This document shows, in pieces, positions 43,555-52,031 of a stretch of 64,000 nt of DNA (its first letter is position 1; each line of letters begins with the position of its first letter). Below the pieces are notes generated by a model. That model did no database searches. It was not told the DNA's origin and saw only the letters and a program-made list of their open reading frames with translations. Origin of the DNA: Curtobacterium sp. ZW137 (GTDB taxonomy: Bacteria > Actinomycetota > Actinomycetes > Actinomycetales > Microbacteriaceae); assembly GCF_003762905.1 (NCBI RefSeq), contig NZ_RJKS01000004.1, forward strand, positions 186,001-250,000, given 5' to 3'. The position numbers were made by a program, and so were the translations under genes.

Positions 43555-44967
43555 ATGACGAGACCACCATTCCCGCCCACCAGGCCCGCGGCACGCGACG
43601 TGTCCCGACGGGCGTTCCTCGCCGCACTCGCTGCCGGCACGGCCACCATCGGGCTCGCCGGCTGCACCGTGATCTCCGGCGGCGCCGTCGCCGCCGACCA
43701 GCAGGGCATCCGCCTCAGCAAGGACCCGGCATCGGGTCGCGAGCACGTCGTCGAGATGTACAACATCTGGGGCGGCACGCTCGGCAACGCCTGGGTCATG
43801 CTCGCCGAGCTGTACGAGCGGTCCCAGTCCCACACCGGCGTCCGCGTGACCTACGCACCGCTGTCCGGCAACACCCAGATCCGCCTGCAGACCGCGATCG
43901 CCGCCGGCACCCCGCCGGACCTCGCCTTCTGCACCCCGGAGGAGTACCCGCAGTTCGCGGGCTACGGCGTCGTGACCCGCCTGGACGGCTACATGGCGAA
44001 GGCCGGGCTGGGCGAAGCGGACTACGCTCCCGCCGTCTGGAAGCAGATGACCGCGACCGACGGCATCTGGGCGCACCCGATCCTCGTCGACGTGAACTTC
44101 CCGCTGTTCTGGAACAAGAAGGTGTTCGCCGCCGCCGGGCTCGACCCGGAGACACCCCCGAAGACGATCGACGAGCTCGACCGCTTCTCGGACGCGATCC
44201 TCACGAAGGACGGCCGTCGGGTCACCCGCATCGGCACCATCCCGTGGGACTACTACGGCTTCAGCAACTCGATGTTCACGATGGGCTTCGCCTTCGGCGG
44301 CAAGTTCATGAGCGACGACAACCAGGTCGCGACGCCCGACGACGACAACATCGTGCAGGCGCTGCAGTGGATGTGCGACTACGCGAAGAAGGTGGGCGGC
44401 GCGAGCCAGCTGGCCGTCACCGCGCCGTCACAGACCCTGCCGACGATCGCCAGCGGCAACGTCGGCATGGCGCCGATGACCACGACCGACAGCTCGAACG
44501 TCTACAAGCAGGGCGACAAGGCGAAGGTCGAGCTCGGTGCGGCGCTCTTCCCCTACGCGGAGGGGCTCGGCCAGCCCGGCGGCGCCACCTGGCTCGGCGG
44601 CTACGACCTCTTCATCCCGAAGGAGTCCAAGGAGCACGACGCCGCCTGGGACTTCCTGCAGTTCGCAACGGTGTCGGACAAGGGAACCGAGTCGAACTAC
44701 GAGTACGGCACGCTCCTGCCCGGCTACACGAAGTCCCCGGTGCTCGAGGAGTTCCGCAAGGACCCGAACGTCGCGATCTACCGAGAGGGCCTGCTCGCCG
44801 CCCGGAACATCCGCCCGACCATCCCGGTCGCGAGCACTTACGCGACCGCGCTCGACGTCGCCGTCAGCAGCGCGATCTACGGCAAGACGACCCCGAAGCG
44901 GGCGCTGCAGAGCGTCGCCTCGCAGGTCAACTCGGCCCTCGACGAGTTCCGGAAGGAGCACCCGTGA
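43555..44967 (+). CDS. Sugar ABC transporter substrate-binding lipoprotein (Tat type)
   Basis: A 470-residue family 1 solute-binding protein. The N-terminus carries a twin-arginine motif DVSRRAFL (R18-R19) and lipobox LAGC (34-37), so it is probably a Tat-exported lipoprotein. The mature region shows YNIWGGTLGNAWVMLAELYERSQSHTGVRVTYAPLSGNTQIRLQTAIAAGTPPDLAF. GGAGGT lies 5 nt before the ATG at 43555. It leads the CUT1 operon ending in rhamnosidase 2 and follows an rha operator, so it probably binds rhamnose-containing oligosaccharides or glycosides. Confidence 0.9.
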   Translation: MTRPPFPPTRPAARDVSRRAFLAALAAGTATIGLAGCTVISGGAVAADQQGIRLSKDPASGREHVVEMYNIWGGTLGNAWVMLAELYERSQSHTGVRVTYAPLSGNTQIRLQTAIAAGTPPDLAFCTPEEYPQFAGYGVVTRLDGYMAKAGLGEADYAPAVWKQMTATDGIWAHPILVDVNFPLFWNKKVFAAAGLDPETPPKTIDELDRFSDAILTKDGRRVTRIGTIPWDYYGFSNSMFTMGFAFGGKFMSDDNQVATPDDDNIVQALQWMCDYAKKVGGASQLAVTAPSQTLPTIASGNVGMAPMTTTDSSNVYKQGDKAKVELGAALFPYAEGLGQPGGATWLGGYDLFIPKESKEHDAAWDFLQFATVSDKGTESNYEYGTLLPGYTKSPVLEEFRKDPNVAIYREGLLAARNIRPTIPVASTYATALDVAVSSAIYGKTTPKRALQSVASQVNSALDEFRKEHP

Positions 44968-45935
44968 GCGTCACACGGAGCATCACGACGCGCGGTGCCA
45001 AGCCGCGCGGGACGTCCTGGTTCACCCACTGGATCCCACGCACGCGCGCGCAACGCCAGACGTTCCTGTGGGGCCTCTTCTTCACCGCGCCCGCCATCAT
45101 CGGGCTCATCGCCTTCACCGGCGGTCCGATCATCACCAGCGCCGTGAACAGCTTCACGAACGCGAACCTGCTCGGCGGCACCCGGCAGTGGGTCGGGTGG
45201 GACAACTACCGCCAGCTGTTCGGTGACGGGCAGTGGTGGCTCTCCCTCGGCAACACGCTGTTCATCACCGTGATCTCGGTGCCGCTCGGCATCGCGGTCG
45301 CCCTCGGCCTGGCGCTGCTGCTCAACTGGCGCGTGAAGGGCCTCGGGTTCTACCGCGTGGTCTTCTTCGTGCCGTCGATCGTGCCGATCGTCGCGAGCGC
45401 CGTGATCTGGGCGTACGTCCTCAACCCGCAGTACGGCGTGATCAACAACGTCCTCGGGCTGTTCGGCATCCAGGGGCCCGGGTGGCTCTCCGACCCGGAC
45501 TGGTCCAAGCCCGCGCTGATCCTCTTCGGGCTCTGGGGCGTCGGGAACCTCATGGTGATCCTGCTCGCGGGACTCCAGGGCGTGCCGCAGGACCTCCTCG
45601 AACAAGCCTCCCTCGACGGGGCCGGCTCCTGGCAGCAGTTCCGGAACGTGACGCTGCCCTTCATCAGCCCGCAGCTGCTCTTCGCGACGATCACGGGCCT
45701 CATCGCCGGCTTCCAGTACTTCACGCAGGCGTTCGTGATGACGGGCGGGTACGGCGATCCAGCCGGCTCGACCCTGGTGTCCGGCGTCTACCTGTACCAG
45801 TCGGCGTTCTACCACTACCAACTCGGATTCTCGAGCGCGGTCGGGTGGGTGCTGTTCATCATCATCGCCGCCGTCTCGATCCTCGCGTACCGGATCATCG
45901 GCCGGCGCGTCTACTACGGAGGTGAGGCGCGATGA
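44964..45935 (+). CDS. Sugar ABC transporter permease, MalF-type
   Basis: A 323-residue permease of the rhamnoside importer. The first helix is FLWGLFFTAPAIIGLIAFTGGPIITSAVNSF. The EAA loop reads GVPQDLLEQASLDGAGSWQQFRNVTLPFISPQLLF. The GTG at 44964 overlaps the binding-protein stop (GTGA), with AAGGAG 5 nt upstream, and its own stop overlaps the next permease. There is no ATPase gene in the operon. Confidence 0.92.
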   Translation: MSVTRSITTRGAKPRGTSWFTHWIPRTRAQRQTFLWGLFFTAPAIIGLIAFTGGPIITSAVNSFTNANLLGGTRQWVGWDNYRQLFGDGQWWLSLGNTLFITVISVPLGIAVALGLALLLNWRVKGLGFYRVVFFVPSIVPIVASAVIWAYVLNPQYGVINNVLGLFGIQGPGWLSDPDWSKPALILFGLWGVGNLMVILLAGLQGVPQDLLEQASLDGAGSWQQFRNVTLPFISPQLLFATITGLIAGFQYFTQAFVMTGGYGDPAGSTLVSGVYLYQSAFYHYQLGFSSAVGWVLFIIIAAVSILAYRIIGRRVYYGGEAR

Positions 45936-46861
45936 CCGCCATCCAGAACCCGACCGCCGCCGCGGCGGCCGCTCGCGAACCCGGGCGGAACACCGCACCG
46001 AGCAAGCCGGTCCCCCGGCACCGCCGCCGGACCTGGCCGCAGATCGCCGAGTCGATCGCGAAGCACTCCGTCCTCATCGTGCTCAGCGTCGTGTTCCTGA
46101 TGCCGCTGTTCTGGATGGTGACGGGTGCGTTCAAGACGCAGGCGGACATCGGGGCGTTCCCGGTGAAGTGGTTCCCGGAGACCATCACGACGGGCAACTT
46201 CTCCTACGGGCTCGCCACGTTCCCGCTGCTGCAGTACTTCTGGAACACACTCGTGATCTGCGTCCCGTCGATGATCGGCGCCGCGCTCTCCAGCGCGATG
46301 GTCGGCTACGGCGTCTCGAAGATCCGGTGGCCGTGGCGGAACGGCGTCTTCACGATCCTCATCGCGACGATGATGGTGCCGTTCTACGTGACGATGGTCC
46401 CGCTGTTCGTGGCCTACCGCGACATCGGATGGACGGGCACGTACCTGCCGCTCATCGTCCCGACGTTCTTCGGCATCCCGTTCTTCATCTTCCTGATGCG
46501 GCAGTTCTTCCTCGGCATCCCGGAGGCACTGTCCGACGCGGCCCGGATCGACGGCGCCGGCGAGCTGCGGATCTTCATCCAGGTGATCCTGCCGCTCTGC
46601 AAGCCGGCGCTGGCAGCGGTGATGCTGTTCCAGTTCCTGGCGTCGTGGAGCGACCTGCTCGGACCGCTCCTCTACCTCACGAAGTCGAGCCAGTACACGC
46701 TGTCGCTCGGCCTGACGTTCTTCCAGGGGGCCCAGGGCGACACCGCCGTCGGCCCGCTGATGGCCGTCTCGACCATCATCCTCATCCCCATCGTGGTGCT
46801 GTTCTTCTTCGCCCAGAAGACGTTCATCCAAGGAATCACGATGTCCGGGATCAAGGACTGA
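45932..46861 (+). CDS. Sugar ABC transporter permease, MalG-type
   Basis: A 309-residue permease, partner of the preceding one (ATGA overlap). The N-terminus is basic and Ala-rich; helices begin at SVLIVLSVVFLMPLFWMVTGAFKT. The EAA loop is GIPEALSDAARIDGAGELRIFIQVILPLCKPAL. It ends QKTFIQGITMSGIKD, the conserved end of MalG-type subunits. The DNA for this end is duplicated just downstream (46865-46923). Confidence 0.92.
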   Translation: MTAIQNPTAAAAAAREPGRNTAPSKPVPRHRRRTWPQIAESIAKHSVLIVLSVVFLMPLFWMVTGAFKTQADIGAFPVKWFPETITTGNFSYGLATFPLLQYFWNTLVICVPSMIGAALSSAMVGYGVSKIRWPWRNGVFTILIATMMVPFYVTMVPLFVAYRDIGWTGTYLPLIVPTFFGIPFFIFLMRQFFLGIPEALSDAARIDGAGELRIFIQVILPLCKPALAAVMLFQFLASWSDLLGPLLYLTKSSQYTLSLGLTFFQGAQGDTAVGPLMAVSTIILIPIVVLFFFAQKTFIQGITMSGIKD

Positions 46862-46923
46862 GCGCAGAAGACGTTCATGCAATCCAACCCGGGCGCATCA
46901 CGATGTCCGGGATCAAGGACTGA
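46814..46923 (+). repeat. Tandem duplication of the permease gene 3' end
   Basis: The last 48 bp of the permease gene (46814-46861) recur at 46865-46923 with CAGAAGACGTTCAT at one end and ATCACGATGTCCGGGATCAA at the other, again closing with GGACTGA. The second copy has an 11-bp net insertion in the middle. It has no start codon in context and is a non-coding remnant just before rhamnosidase 2. Confidence 0.85.
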
Positions 46924-46937
46924 CGAAAGGACCACGC

Positions 46938-49604
46938 ATGACCGACACGACAGACATCCTGACGGCCCGGCGGGTGGCCGGTTCCGCATCGACCGACGGG
47001 AGGCCCGGCTCGGCTCCCACCGCAGCGCTCGCCCCGACGGGACTCGCCGTCGAACACGTCCGCGAACCGCTCGGGATCGGCGTGGCCGAGCCGCGGCTCT
47101 CCTGGCACGTCGCGGAGGCCGACTCCGGCTGGGAGCCCGGCCTCGCCGAGGTCGAACTCCTGCACCGCTCCGCGGGGACCGACACCGGCACCGTGGCCGA
47201 GGTCGACGTCTCCGGGGTCCTCGTCCCGTGGCCGTTCGCCCCGCTGGCATCCCGGGAACGCGCCACGTGGCGGGTCCGCACCCTCGGGGTGGACGGCACC
47301 GCGACCGACTGGAGCGAGCCCCTGGAGGTCGAGGCGGGCCTCCTGTCCGACACCGATTGGACCGCCTCGTTCGTCGCGGCGCCCTGGCGGGAGAACACCC
47401 GCGTCGACCAGGCGCCCCCGATCCTCCGGCGCGAGGTCACACTGACCGGCGACGTCGTCCGCGCACGGCTCGCCGTGGCGAGCCTCGGGCTGCACGAGGT
47501 CACGATCGACGGCGTCCGCGTCGGCGACGCCGAACTCGCACCCGGCTGGACCTCGTACGGCCACCGCGTCCGCTACCTCGTGCACGACGCCACGCCGATG
47601 CTCACGGGCGGCCCGCGGACCGTCACGCTCGGTGCGCGCCTCGGCGACGGCTGGTACCGCGGCCGGATCACCTGGGACGACCGCGTCCGCGACGTGTACG
47701 GCGACCGGCTGGCGCTCATCGCCCAGCTCGAGGTCGAGTACGCCGACGGCTCCACCGAGACGTTCGGCACCGATGACTCCTGGCGCGCGGCGCGCGGCGG
47801 GATCCTGCTCTCCGGACTCTACGACGGAGAGAAGTGGGACGGCAGGGTCGAACCCGACGGTTGGCAGGCCGTCGGGTTCGACGACGCCGCGTGGGACGCG
47901 GTCGAGGTCGTCGACCGTCCCGACGCGGCACTCGTCCCCTTCGACGGGCCGGTGGTCCGCGTGACCGAGGAACGCGAACCGGTGTGGTCGCGCCGCTGGG
48001 ACGCCGGCGCGATCCAGCTCGACTTCGGTCAGAACCTGCCCGGGCGCCTGCGCATCCGGAACAAGGAGGTCGGGCCGTTCGGCGTCACGATGCGGCACGC
48101 CGAGGTGATGCAGGACGACGAGCTCGCGACCCGGCCCCTGCGCACCGCGAAGGCCACCGACGTCTACTACTCCGGGCCCGGCGACGACGGCAGCGGGACG
48201 TGGCAGCCGCGCTTCACGGTGCACGGCTTCCGCTACGCCGAGGTCGAGGGCTGGCCGGCCGCCGAGCTGGAGCCGGGCGACGTCGTCGCCGAGGTGATCC
48301 ACTCGGACATGCGCCGCACCGGCTGGTTCCGCTGCTCGGACCCGCGGCTCGAACAACTGCACGAGAACGTGGTGTGGTCGATGCGTGGCAACTTCGTCGA
48401 CGTGCCGACCGACTGCCCGCAGCGCGACGAGCGCCTCGGGTGGACCGGGGACCTGCAGGTGTTCACGCCGACCGCCGCGTTCCTCTACGACTGCGCCGGC
48501 GTGGTGCGGTCGTGGCTCCGCGACCTCGCGCTCGAACAGCGCCCGGACGGCGGCGTGCCGTTCTTCGTGCCGACGCTGCCCGATTCCGACCCAGCCGGAC
48601 ACCACGCCGCGGTGTGGGGCGACGCGGCGACGCTGACGCCGTGGGGGCTGTACCAGGCGTTCGGCGACCAGGGGCTCCTCGAGGACCAGTGGGCGTCCGC
48701 GAAGGCCTGGGTGGACGGGGTGCTCGCCACCTCGGACGAGGCACTCGTGCGTGTGGACGGCTTCGAGTTCGGCGACTGGCTCGACCCGCTCGCGCCGCCG
48801 GAGGACGCCGCCGCGGCGAAGGCGGACAAGTACTGCCTCGCGACCGCGTACTCGTACCGGTCGACGTCGGTGCTCGCACAGTGGGCAGCGGTGCTCGGAC
48901 ACACGGACGAGGCCGCGCACTACGCGGGCGTCGCGTCCCGGATCCGCGTCTCGTGGCAGGACCGCTTCCTGCGCTCGGACGGCACCGTGATCGACGACTC
49001 CCAGGCATCGTCGGCGATCGCCATCGTGTTCGGGCTCGTCGACGCTGCAGGGCCGGTCGGTGCGCGACTGTCCGAGCTCGTGCGGGAGAACGGGCACCGC
49101 ATCGGGACCGGCTTCGCCGGCACCCCGGTGGTCTGCGACGCGCTGCTGCTCGCCGGGCACCCCGACGACGCCTACGGGATGCTCCTGGAGGACTCCTGCC
49201 CCTCGTGGCTGTACCCGCTGACGCAGGGCGCGACGACGATCTGGGAGCGCTGGGACTCCCTGCTGCCCGACGGCCGGGTGAACTCCGGCGGGATGACCTC
49301 GTTCAACCACTACGCACTGGGGTCGGTCGCCGACTTCATGCACCGCGTGGTCGCCGGCATCGCACCCGCCTCCCCCGGGTACCGGACCATCCGGTTCGCA
49401 CCGCGGCCGGGCGGCGGGCTGACCTCGGCGGGAGCGACGCTCGACACCCCGTACGGTCGCGCCTCGATCGACTGGTCGGTGGCCGACGGCACGCTGTCCG
49501 TCAGCGCGCGGGTCCCGGTCGGGGCGACCGCGGTGCTCGACCTGCCGGGTGCCGCGCCGATCGACCTGGCGCACGGCATGTGGGAGGCGTCCGTCCCGGT
49601 GTGA
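46938..49604 (+). CDS. Alpha-L-rhamnosidase, GH78 (2)
   Basis: An 888-residue cytoplasmic GH78 enzyme, last gene of the rhamnoside ABC operon. An N-terminal fibronectin-like domain (LAVEHVREPLGIGVAEPRLSWHV) precedes Bac_rhamnosid_N (with GARLGDGWYRGRITW), the concanavalin-like domain, the six-hairpin barrel and the C-terminal beta domain. The catalytic motif is canonical: FVDVPTDCPQRDERLGWTGDLQ (about 487-507) with Asp and Glu residues, plus TTIWERWDSLLPDG (about 765-778). It differs from rhamnosidase 1, so the two probably have different substrates. The first 30 codons are unconserved and include GACGGGAGGCCCGG (46995-47008), the arm of the intergenic palindromes. AAAGGA precedes the ATG. 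Confidence 0.94.
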   Translation: MTDTTDILTARRVAGSASTDGRPGSAPTAALAPTGLAVEHVREPLGIGVAEPRLSWHVAEADSGWEPGLAEVELLHRSAGTDTGTVAEVDVSGVLVPWPFAPLASRERATWRVRTLGVDGTATDWSEPLEVEAGLLSDTDWTASFVAAPWRENTRVDQAPPILRREVTLTGDVVRARLAVASLGLHEVTIDGVRVGDAELAPGWTSYGHRVRYLVHDATPMLTGGPRTVTLGARLGDGWYRGRITWDDRVRDVYGDRLALIAQLEVEYADGSTETFGTDDSWRAARGGILLSGLYDGEKWDGRVEPDGWQAVGFDDAAWDAVEVVDRPDAALVPFDGPVVRVTEEREPVWSRRWDAGAIQLDFGQNLPGRLRIRNKEVGPFGVTMRHAEVMQDDELATRPLRTAKATDVYYSGPGDDGSGTWQPRFTVHGFRYAEVEGWPAAELEPGDVVAEVIHSDMRRTGWFRCSDPRLEQLHENVVWSMRGNFVDVPTDCPQRDERLGWTGDLQVFTPTAAFLYDCAGVVRSWLRDLALEQRPDGGVPFFVPTLPDSDPAGHHAAVWGDAATLTPWGLYQAFGDQGLLEDQWASAKAWVDGVLATSDEALVRVDGFEFGDWLDPLAPPEDAAAAKADKYCLATAYSYRSTSVLAQWAAVLGHTDEAAHYAGVASRIRVSWQDRFLRSDGTVIDDSQASSAIAIVFGLVDAAGPVGARLSELVRENGHRIGTGFAGTPVVCDALLLAGHPDDAYGMLLEDSCPSWLYPLTQGATTIWERWDSLLPDGRVNSGGMTSFNHYALGSVADFMHRVVAGIAPASPGYRTIRFAPRPGGGLTSAGATLDTPYGRASIDWSVADGTLSVSARVPVGATAVLDLPGAAPIDLAHGMWEASVPV

Positions 49605-49609
49605 CCGGC

Positions 49610-49683
49610 GGTCCTGCCCGGCGTCAGTCGGGCAGGACCGCGTCGAGGTCCTGCCCGGCGTCAGTCGGGCAGGACCGCGTCGG
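49610..49683. terminator. Tandem 37-bp hairpin repeat
   Basis: Two 37-bp copies (49610-49646, 49647-49683; 36 of 37 identical). Each has an 11-bp perfect stem, GGTCCTGCCCG with CGGGCAGGACC, around GCGTCAGT. The second copy contains the stop codon (49661-49663, in the loop) and final codons of the convergent HhH gene. The pair probably works as a bidirectional terminator that arose by duplicating a gene end. Confidence 0.8.
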
Positions 49684-50092
49684 GCACGTCGCGCAGGAAG
49701 ATCTCGATCGTCTTCGGCCCGACACCCTTGAGCTCGCCCAGTCGGTCGCGCAGTTCCTGCCGCGAACTCGCCGTCTTCACCAGATGTGACACCGAGCCCT
49801 CGTCGGCGTCGAGCGTGTGCATGGTCTCGTGCAGCGCATCGGTCATCTGGTAGTCGAAGCGCCCGTAGCCGCCCTCGTCCAGGACCTTCCGCAGCCCCTC
49901 ACGACCGGCCTCGGCGAACTTCCCCGGACTCGTGAACCCTTGGTCGATGAGCGCGCGGTACGTGTCGGCCGCCAGCTGCTGCCGGATCGGCCTGCCGAAC
50001 AGCATGCTCGCGAGGAACCACCGGTAGAGCTGCTGGGGCTTGCCGTCGGACAGGTCGATCCCGAGGTCCTCGGCGTGTGTGACGTCAGCCAT
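49661..50092 (-). CDS. Helix-hairpin-helix protein, HhH-GPD-like
   Basis: A 143-residue protein. The C-terminal helix-hairpin-helix LGELKGVGPKTIEIFLRDV (about 118-136) matches that of endonuclease III-type DNA-binding domains. The rest is helical (QQLYRWFLASMLFGRPIRQQLAADTYRALIDQG), without the catalytic Lys/Asp loop or Fe-S cysteines of glycosylases. Small proteins of this kind are frequent in actinobacteria and have no proven role; DNA binding is inferred. The last codons lie in the second 37-bp repeat. The ATG at 50092 is chosen because homology-like sequence starts there. Confidence 0.75.
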   Translation of the reverse strand: MADVTHAEDLGIDLSDGKPQQLYRWFLASMLFGRPIRQQLAADTYRALIDQGFTSPGKFAEAGREGLRKVLDEGGYGRFDYQMTDALHETMHTLDADEGSVSHLVKTASSRQELRDRLGELKGVGPKTIEIFLRDVPDAVLPD

Positions 50093-50141
50093 GGCGCGGA
50101 CGCTACCCGCCGCGTCCCGAGCGCCGGGGCAGCAGTGTGCG

Positions 50142-50164
50142 CCCCCTCGCACCGTGCGAGGGGG
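50142..50164 (-). terminator. Hairpin after the mutarotase gene
   Basis: CCCCCTCGCAC-C-GTGCGAGGGGG is a perfect 11-bp stem with a one-base centre, 9 bp downstream of the mutarotase stop codon. It repeats the hairpin at 12840-12860, and a shorter relative (CCTCGCACGGTGCGGGG) is near 52149. Confidence 0.65.
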
Positions 50165-50173
50165 CGGCGCACG

Positions 50174-50566
50174 TCAGTCGGGAGCGTCGGCGGCGGCGAG
50201 CTGGTCCTCGAGGTTGAAGACCTCCGGCAGGATCCGGGCGGTCTGGTCGGCCCGGCCCGTCGCGCCGTCGAAGAGGTCCTGCATGTGCGACTCCCACGCC
50301 GCCGCGACCTCGCTCGACGCGAGCGCCGCATCGGCATCGGCCACCGAGTCCGTCTCGTAGTAGCCGATCAGGAGCCCGTCGTCGTCGAGGAACAGGGAGT
50401 AGTTCCGTCGGCCGGCGCCGGCGATCGCGCGGAGCATCGCCGGCCAGACGGTGGCGTGGCGCTCCCGGTAGGCGTCCATGTGCTGCTCGGCCACCTGCAG
50501 ACGGAAGCAGACGCGGGTGACGTGATCCGGGCCTCCCGTCGGGTGCTGACCCGTGGACTCGATCAC
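50174..50566 (-). CDS. rhaM: L-rhamnose mutarotase
   Basis: A 130-residue RhaM/YiiL-type enzyme that interconverts the alpha and beta anomers of L-rhamnose. Signatures: VTRVCFRLQVAEQHMDAYRERHATVWPAMLRAIAGAGRRNYSLFLDDDGLLIGYYETDS, with the catalytic His in YRERH. The family is usually about 105 residues; the extra N-terminal 15 codons include GGCCTCCCGTC-type repeat sequence (GACGGGAGGCCCGG on the coding strand, 50540-50527), encoding PTGGPD. No other start codon is available downstream before conserved sequence. GTG 50566 overlaps the transporter stop codon, so the two are co-expressed. Confidence 0.92.
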   Translation of the reverse strand: MIESTGQHPTGGPDHVTRVCFRLQVAEQHMDAYRERHATVWPAMLRAIAGAGRRNYSLFLDDDGLLIGYYETDSVADADAALASSEVAAAWESHMQDLFDGATGRADQTARILPEVFNLEDQLAAADAPD

Positions 50567-51888
50567 CGGGACGCTTCCGCGCGCTCGTCGACCGTGCGGA
50601 CCGTGCCCGTGCCGCTGGTGACCGTGCCGTAGCGTTCGACCTCGATCTCCTCGAGGGACTTGCCCCGCGTCTCCGGTGCCCAGATCGTCCCGACCAGGAA
50701 CGACACCGCCAGCAGGCCGATGATCAGGCCACCGAGCGGACGGAGGCCGATGTCGGTGAGGAGCACGGGGAACCACATGCTCAGCAGACCGACCGTGACC
50801 CGGGCAGCGAGGAACAGCACGCCCTGGGCGCTCGCGCGGTAGCGGGTGGCGAAGAGCTCGCTCGTCCACAGGCCGTAGAACGCCTGCGCGCCGATGCCGG
50901 ACGAGATCCCCCAGCCGATCGCGAAGAAGAGCAGGGTCCCGAGGTTCGCGGGGCCGTAGATCAGGACCGCCCAGGTGAGGATCGCGAGTGCGGCCCCGAC
51001 GGCGAACAGGAGGCGTCGGCTGATCCGGTCGCCGAACCGCATGAACACTAAGTACGTCGTCAGCACCGTGCAGAACCACACGAGGACCTGCAGGGAGTCC
51101 TGTTCGATCACACTCGTGACCCCGGTGGCGGCGTAGATGCGCGGCTGGAAGATGCCGGCCTGCCCCGCGACGGTGTTCCACATCGCGTAGACGCCGAACA
51201 GGAACAGCATCGCGACGAGGTTGATCCGCTTGCTGAAGAGCTGGCCGACACCGTGGAAGAAGCTGACCTGACCGGTGGCGGCACGCTCGTCCTTCCAGAT
51301 GTTCGACTCCGGGAGCCCGCGGCGGAGCCACCACACCACGGCCGCGACGACGAACAGGTGCGCGAAGATGAGCCGGCTGCCGAGCAGACCGAGCGGCGCT
51401 GCGGCGATGGCGAGCGCGAAGCCGACCATCGGGCCGATTGACCACGCGAGCTGCGCCGTGCCGACGTGGGCAGCACGCTTGCCCGCGGGGGCCTGCTCGG
51501 CGATGTACGTCCAGCTCGCGGGGACACCCGCGCCGACGGCGATGCCGCAGAGGATGAAGCCGGTGAGGAGCATGCCGTAGTTGCCGGCGAACACCGCGAG
51601 CACGACGCCGAGCATGTAGAGGAGCAGGTCGTAGGTGTAGATGAACTTGCGGCCGTAGCGGTCGCAGAGCGGGCCACCGATGGCCGCGCCGATCGCGGCG
51701 CCGAAGGCGTTCGAGGACAGGCTCGCGAGGAGCCCGACGCCGAGGTCGCCGATGTGGAACTGCGCCTGCCAGAACGCCAGGCTCGTGGCGATCGCGATGA
51801 TCGACCCGGACTCGATGTAGTTCGACATGGCCACCGAGATGGTGGCCTTCCAGCCGGTGGTGTTGCTCGCTCCGATGCGGACCGCCAT
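50563..51888 (-). CDS. MFS sugar transporter, probable L-rhamnose permease
   Basis: A 441-residue sugar-porter-type transporter with 12 predicted helices. Signatures include GGPLCDRYGRKFIYTYDLLLYM (loop 2-3), GVPASWTYIAEQAPAGKR after helix 5 and the C-terminal APETRGKSLEEIEVERYG, close to the sugar-porter PETKG motif. It is transcribed with the rhamnose mutarotase and preceded by the rha operator, so proton-coupled import of free L-rhamnose is likely. A glycoside substrate cannot be excluded. Confidence 0.88.
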   Translation of the reverse strand: MAVRIGASNTTGWKATISVAMSNYIESGSIIAIATSLAFWQAQFHIGDLGVGLLASLSSNAFGAAIGAAIGGPLCDRYGRKFIYTYDLLLYMLGVVLAVFAGNYGMLLTGFILCGIAVGAGVPASWTYIAEQAPAGKRAAHVGTAQLAWSIGPMVGFALAIAAAPLGLLGSRLIFAHLFVVAAVVWWLRRGLPESNIWKDERAATGQVSFFHGVGQLFSKRINLVAMLFLFGVYAMWNTVAGQAGIFQPRIYAATGVTSVIEQDSLQVLVWFCTVLTTYLVFMRFGDRISRRLLFAVGAALAILTWAVLIYGPANLGTLLFFAIGWGISSGIGAQAFYGLWTSELFATRYRASAQGVLFLAARVTVGLLSMWFPVLLTDIGLRPLGGLIIGLLAVSFLVGTIWAPETRGKSLEEIEVERYGTVTSGTGTVRTVDERAEASR

Positions 51889-51915
51889 TGGTCCTCCGTT
51901 CGTCCGTTTCGTCAG

Positions 51916-51970
51916 TGAATCGTTTCAACGCTGCGCGAGGACGATATCCGGTCCCGCTCCCTCGCCGCAA
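51916..51970 (-). promoter_or_regulatory. Promoter and rha operator site C
   Basis: On the minus strand TTGCGG (51970-51965), an 18-bp spacer and TATCGT (51946-51941), then the palindrome TGAAACGATTCA (51927-51916), which ends 27 bp before the transporter ATG. The operator lies just past the start of transcription. Confidence 0.65.
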
Positions 51971-52031
51971 GTGCAGGGCGAGGTGGGGTGCGGGGTGCGG
52001 GGGTCGGGGGTCGGGAGTCGGGGGGGGTCGG

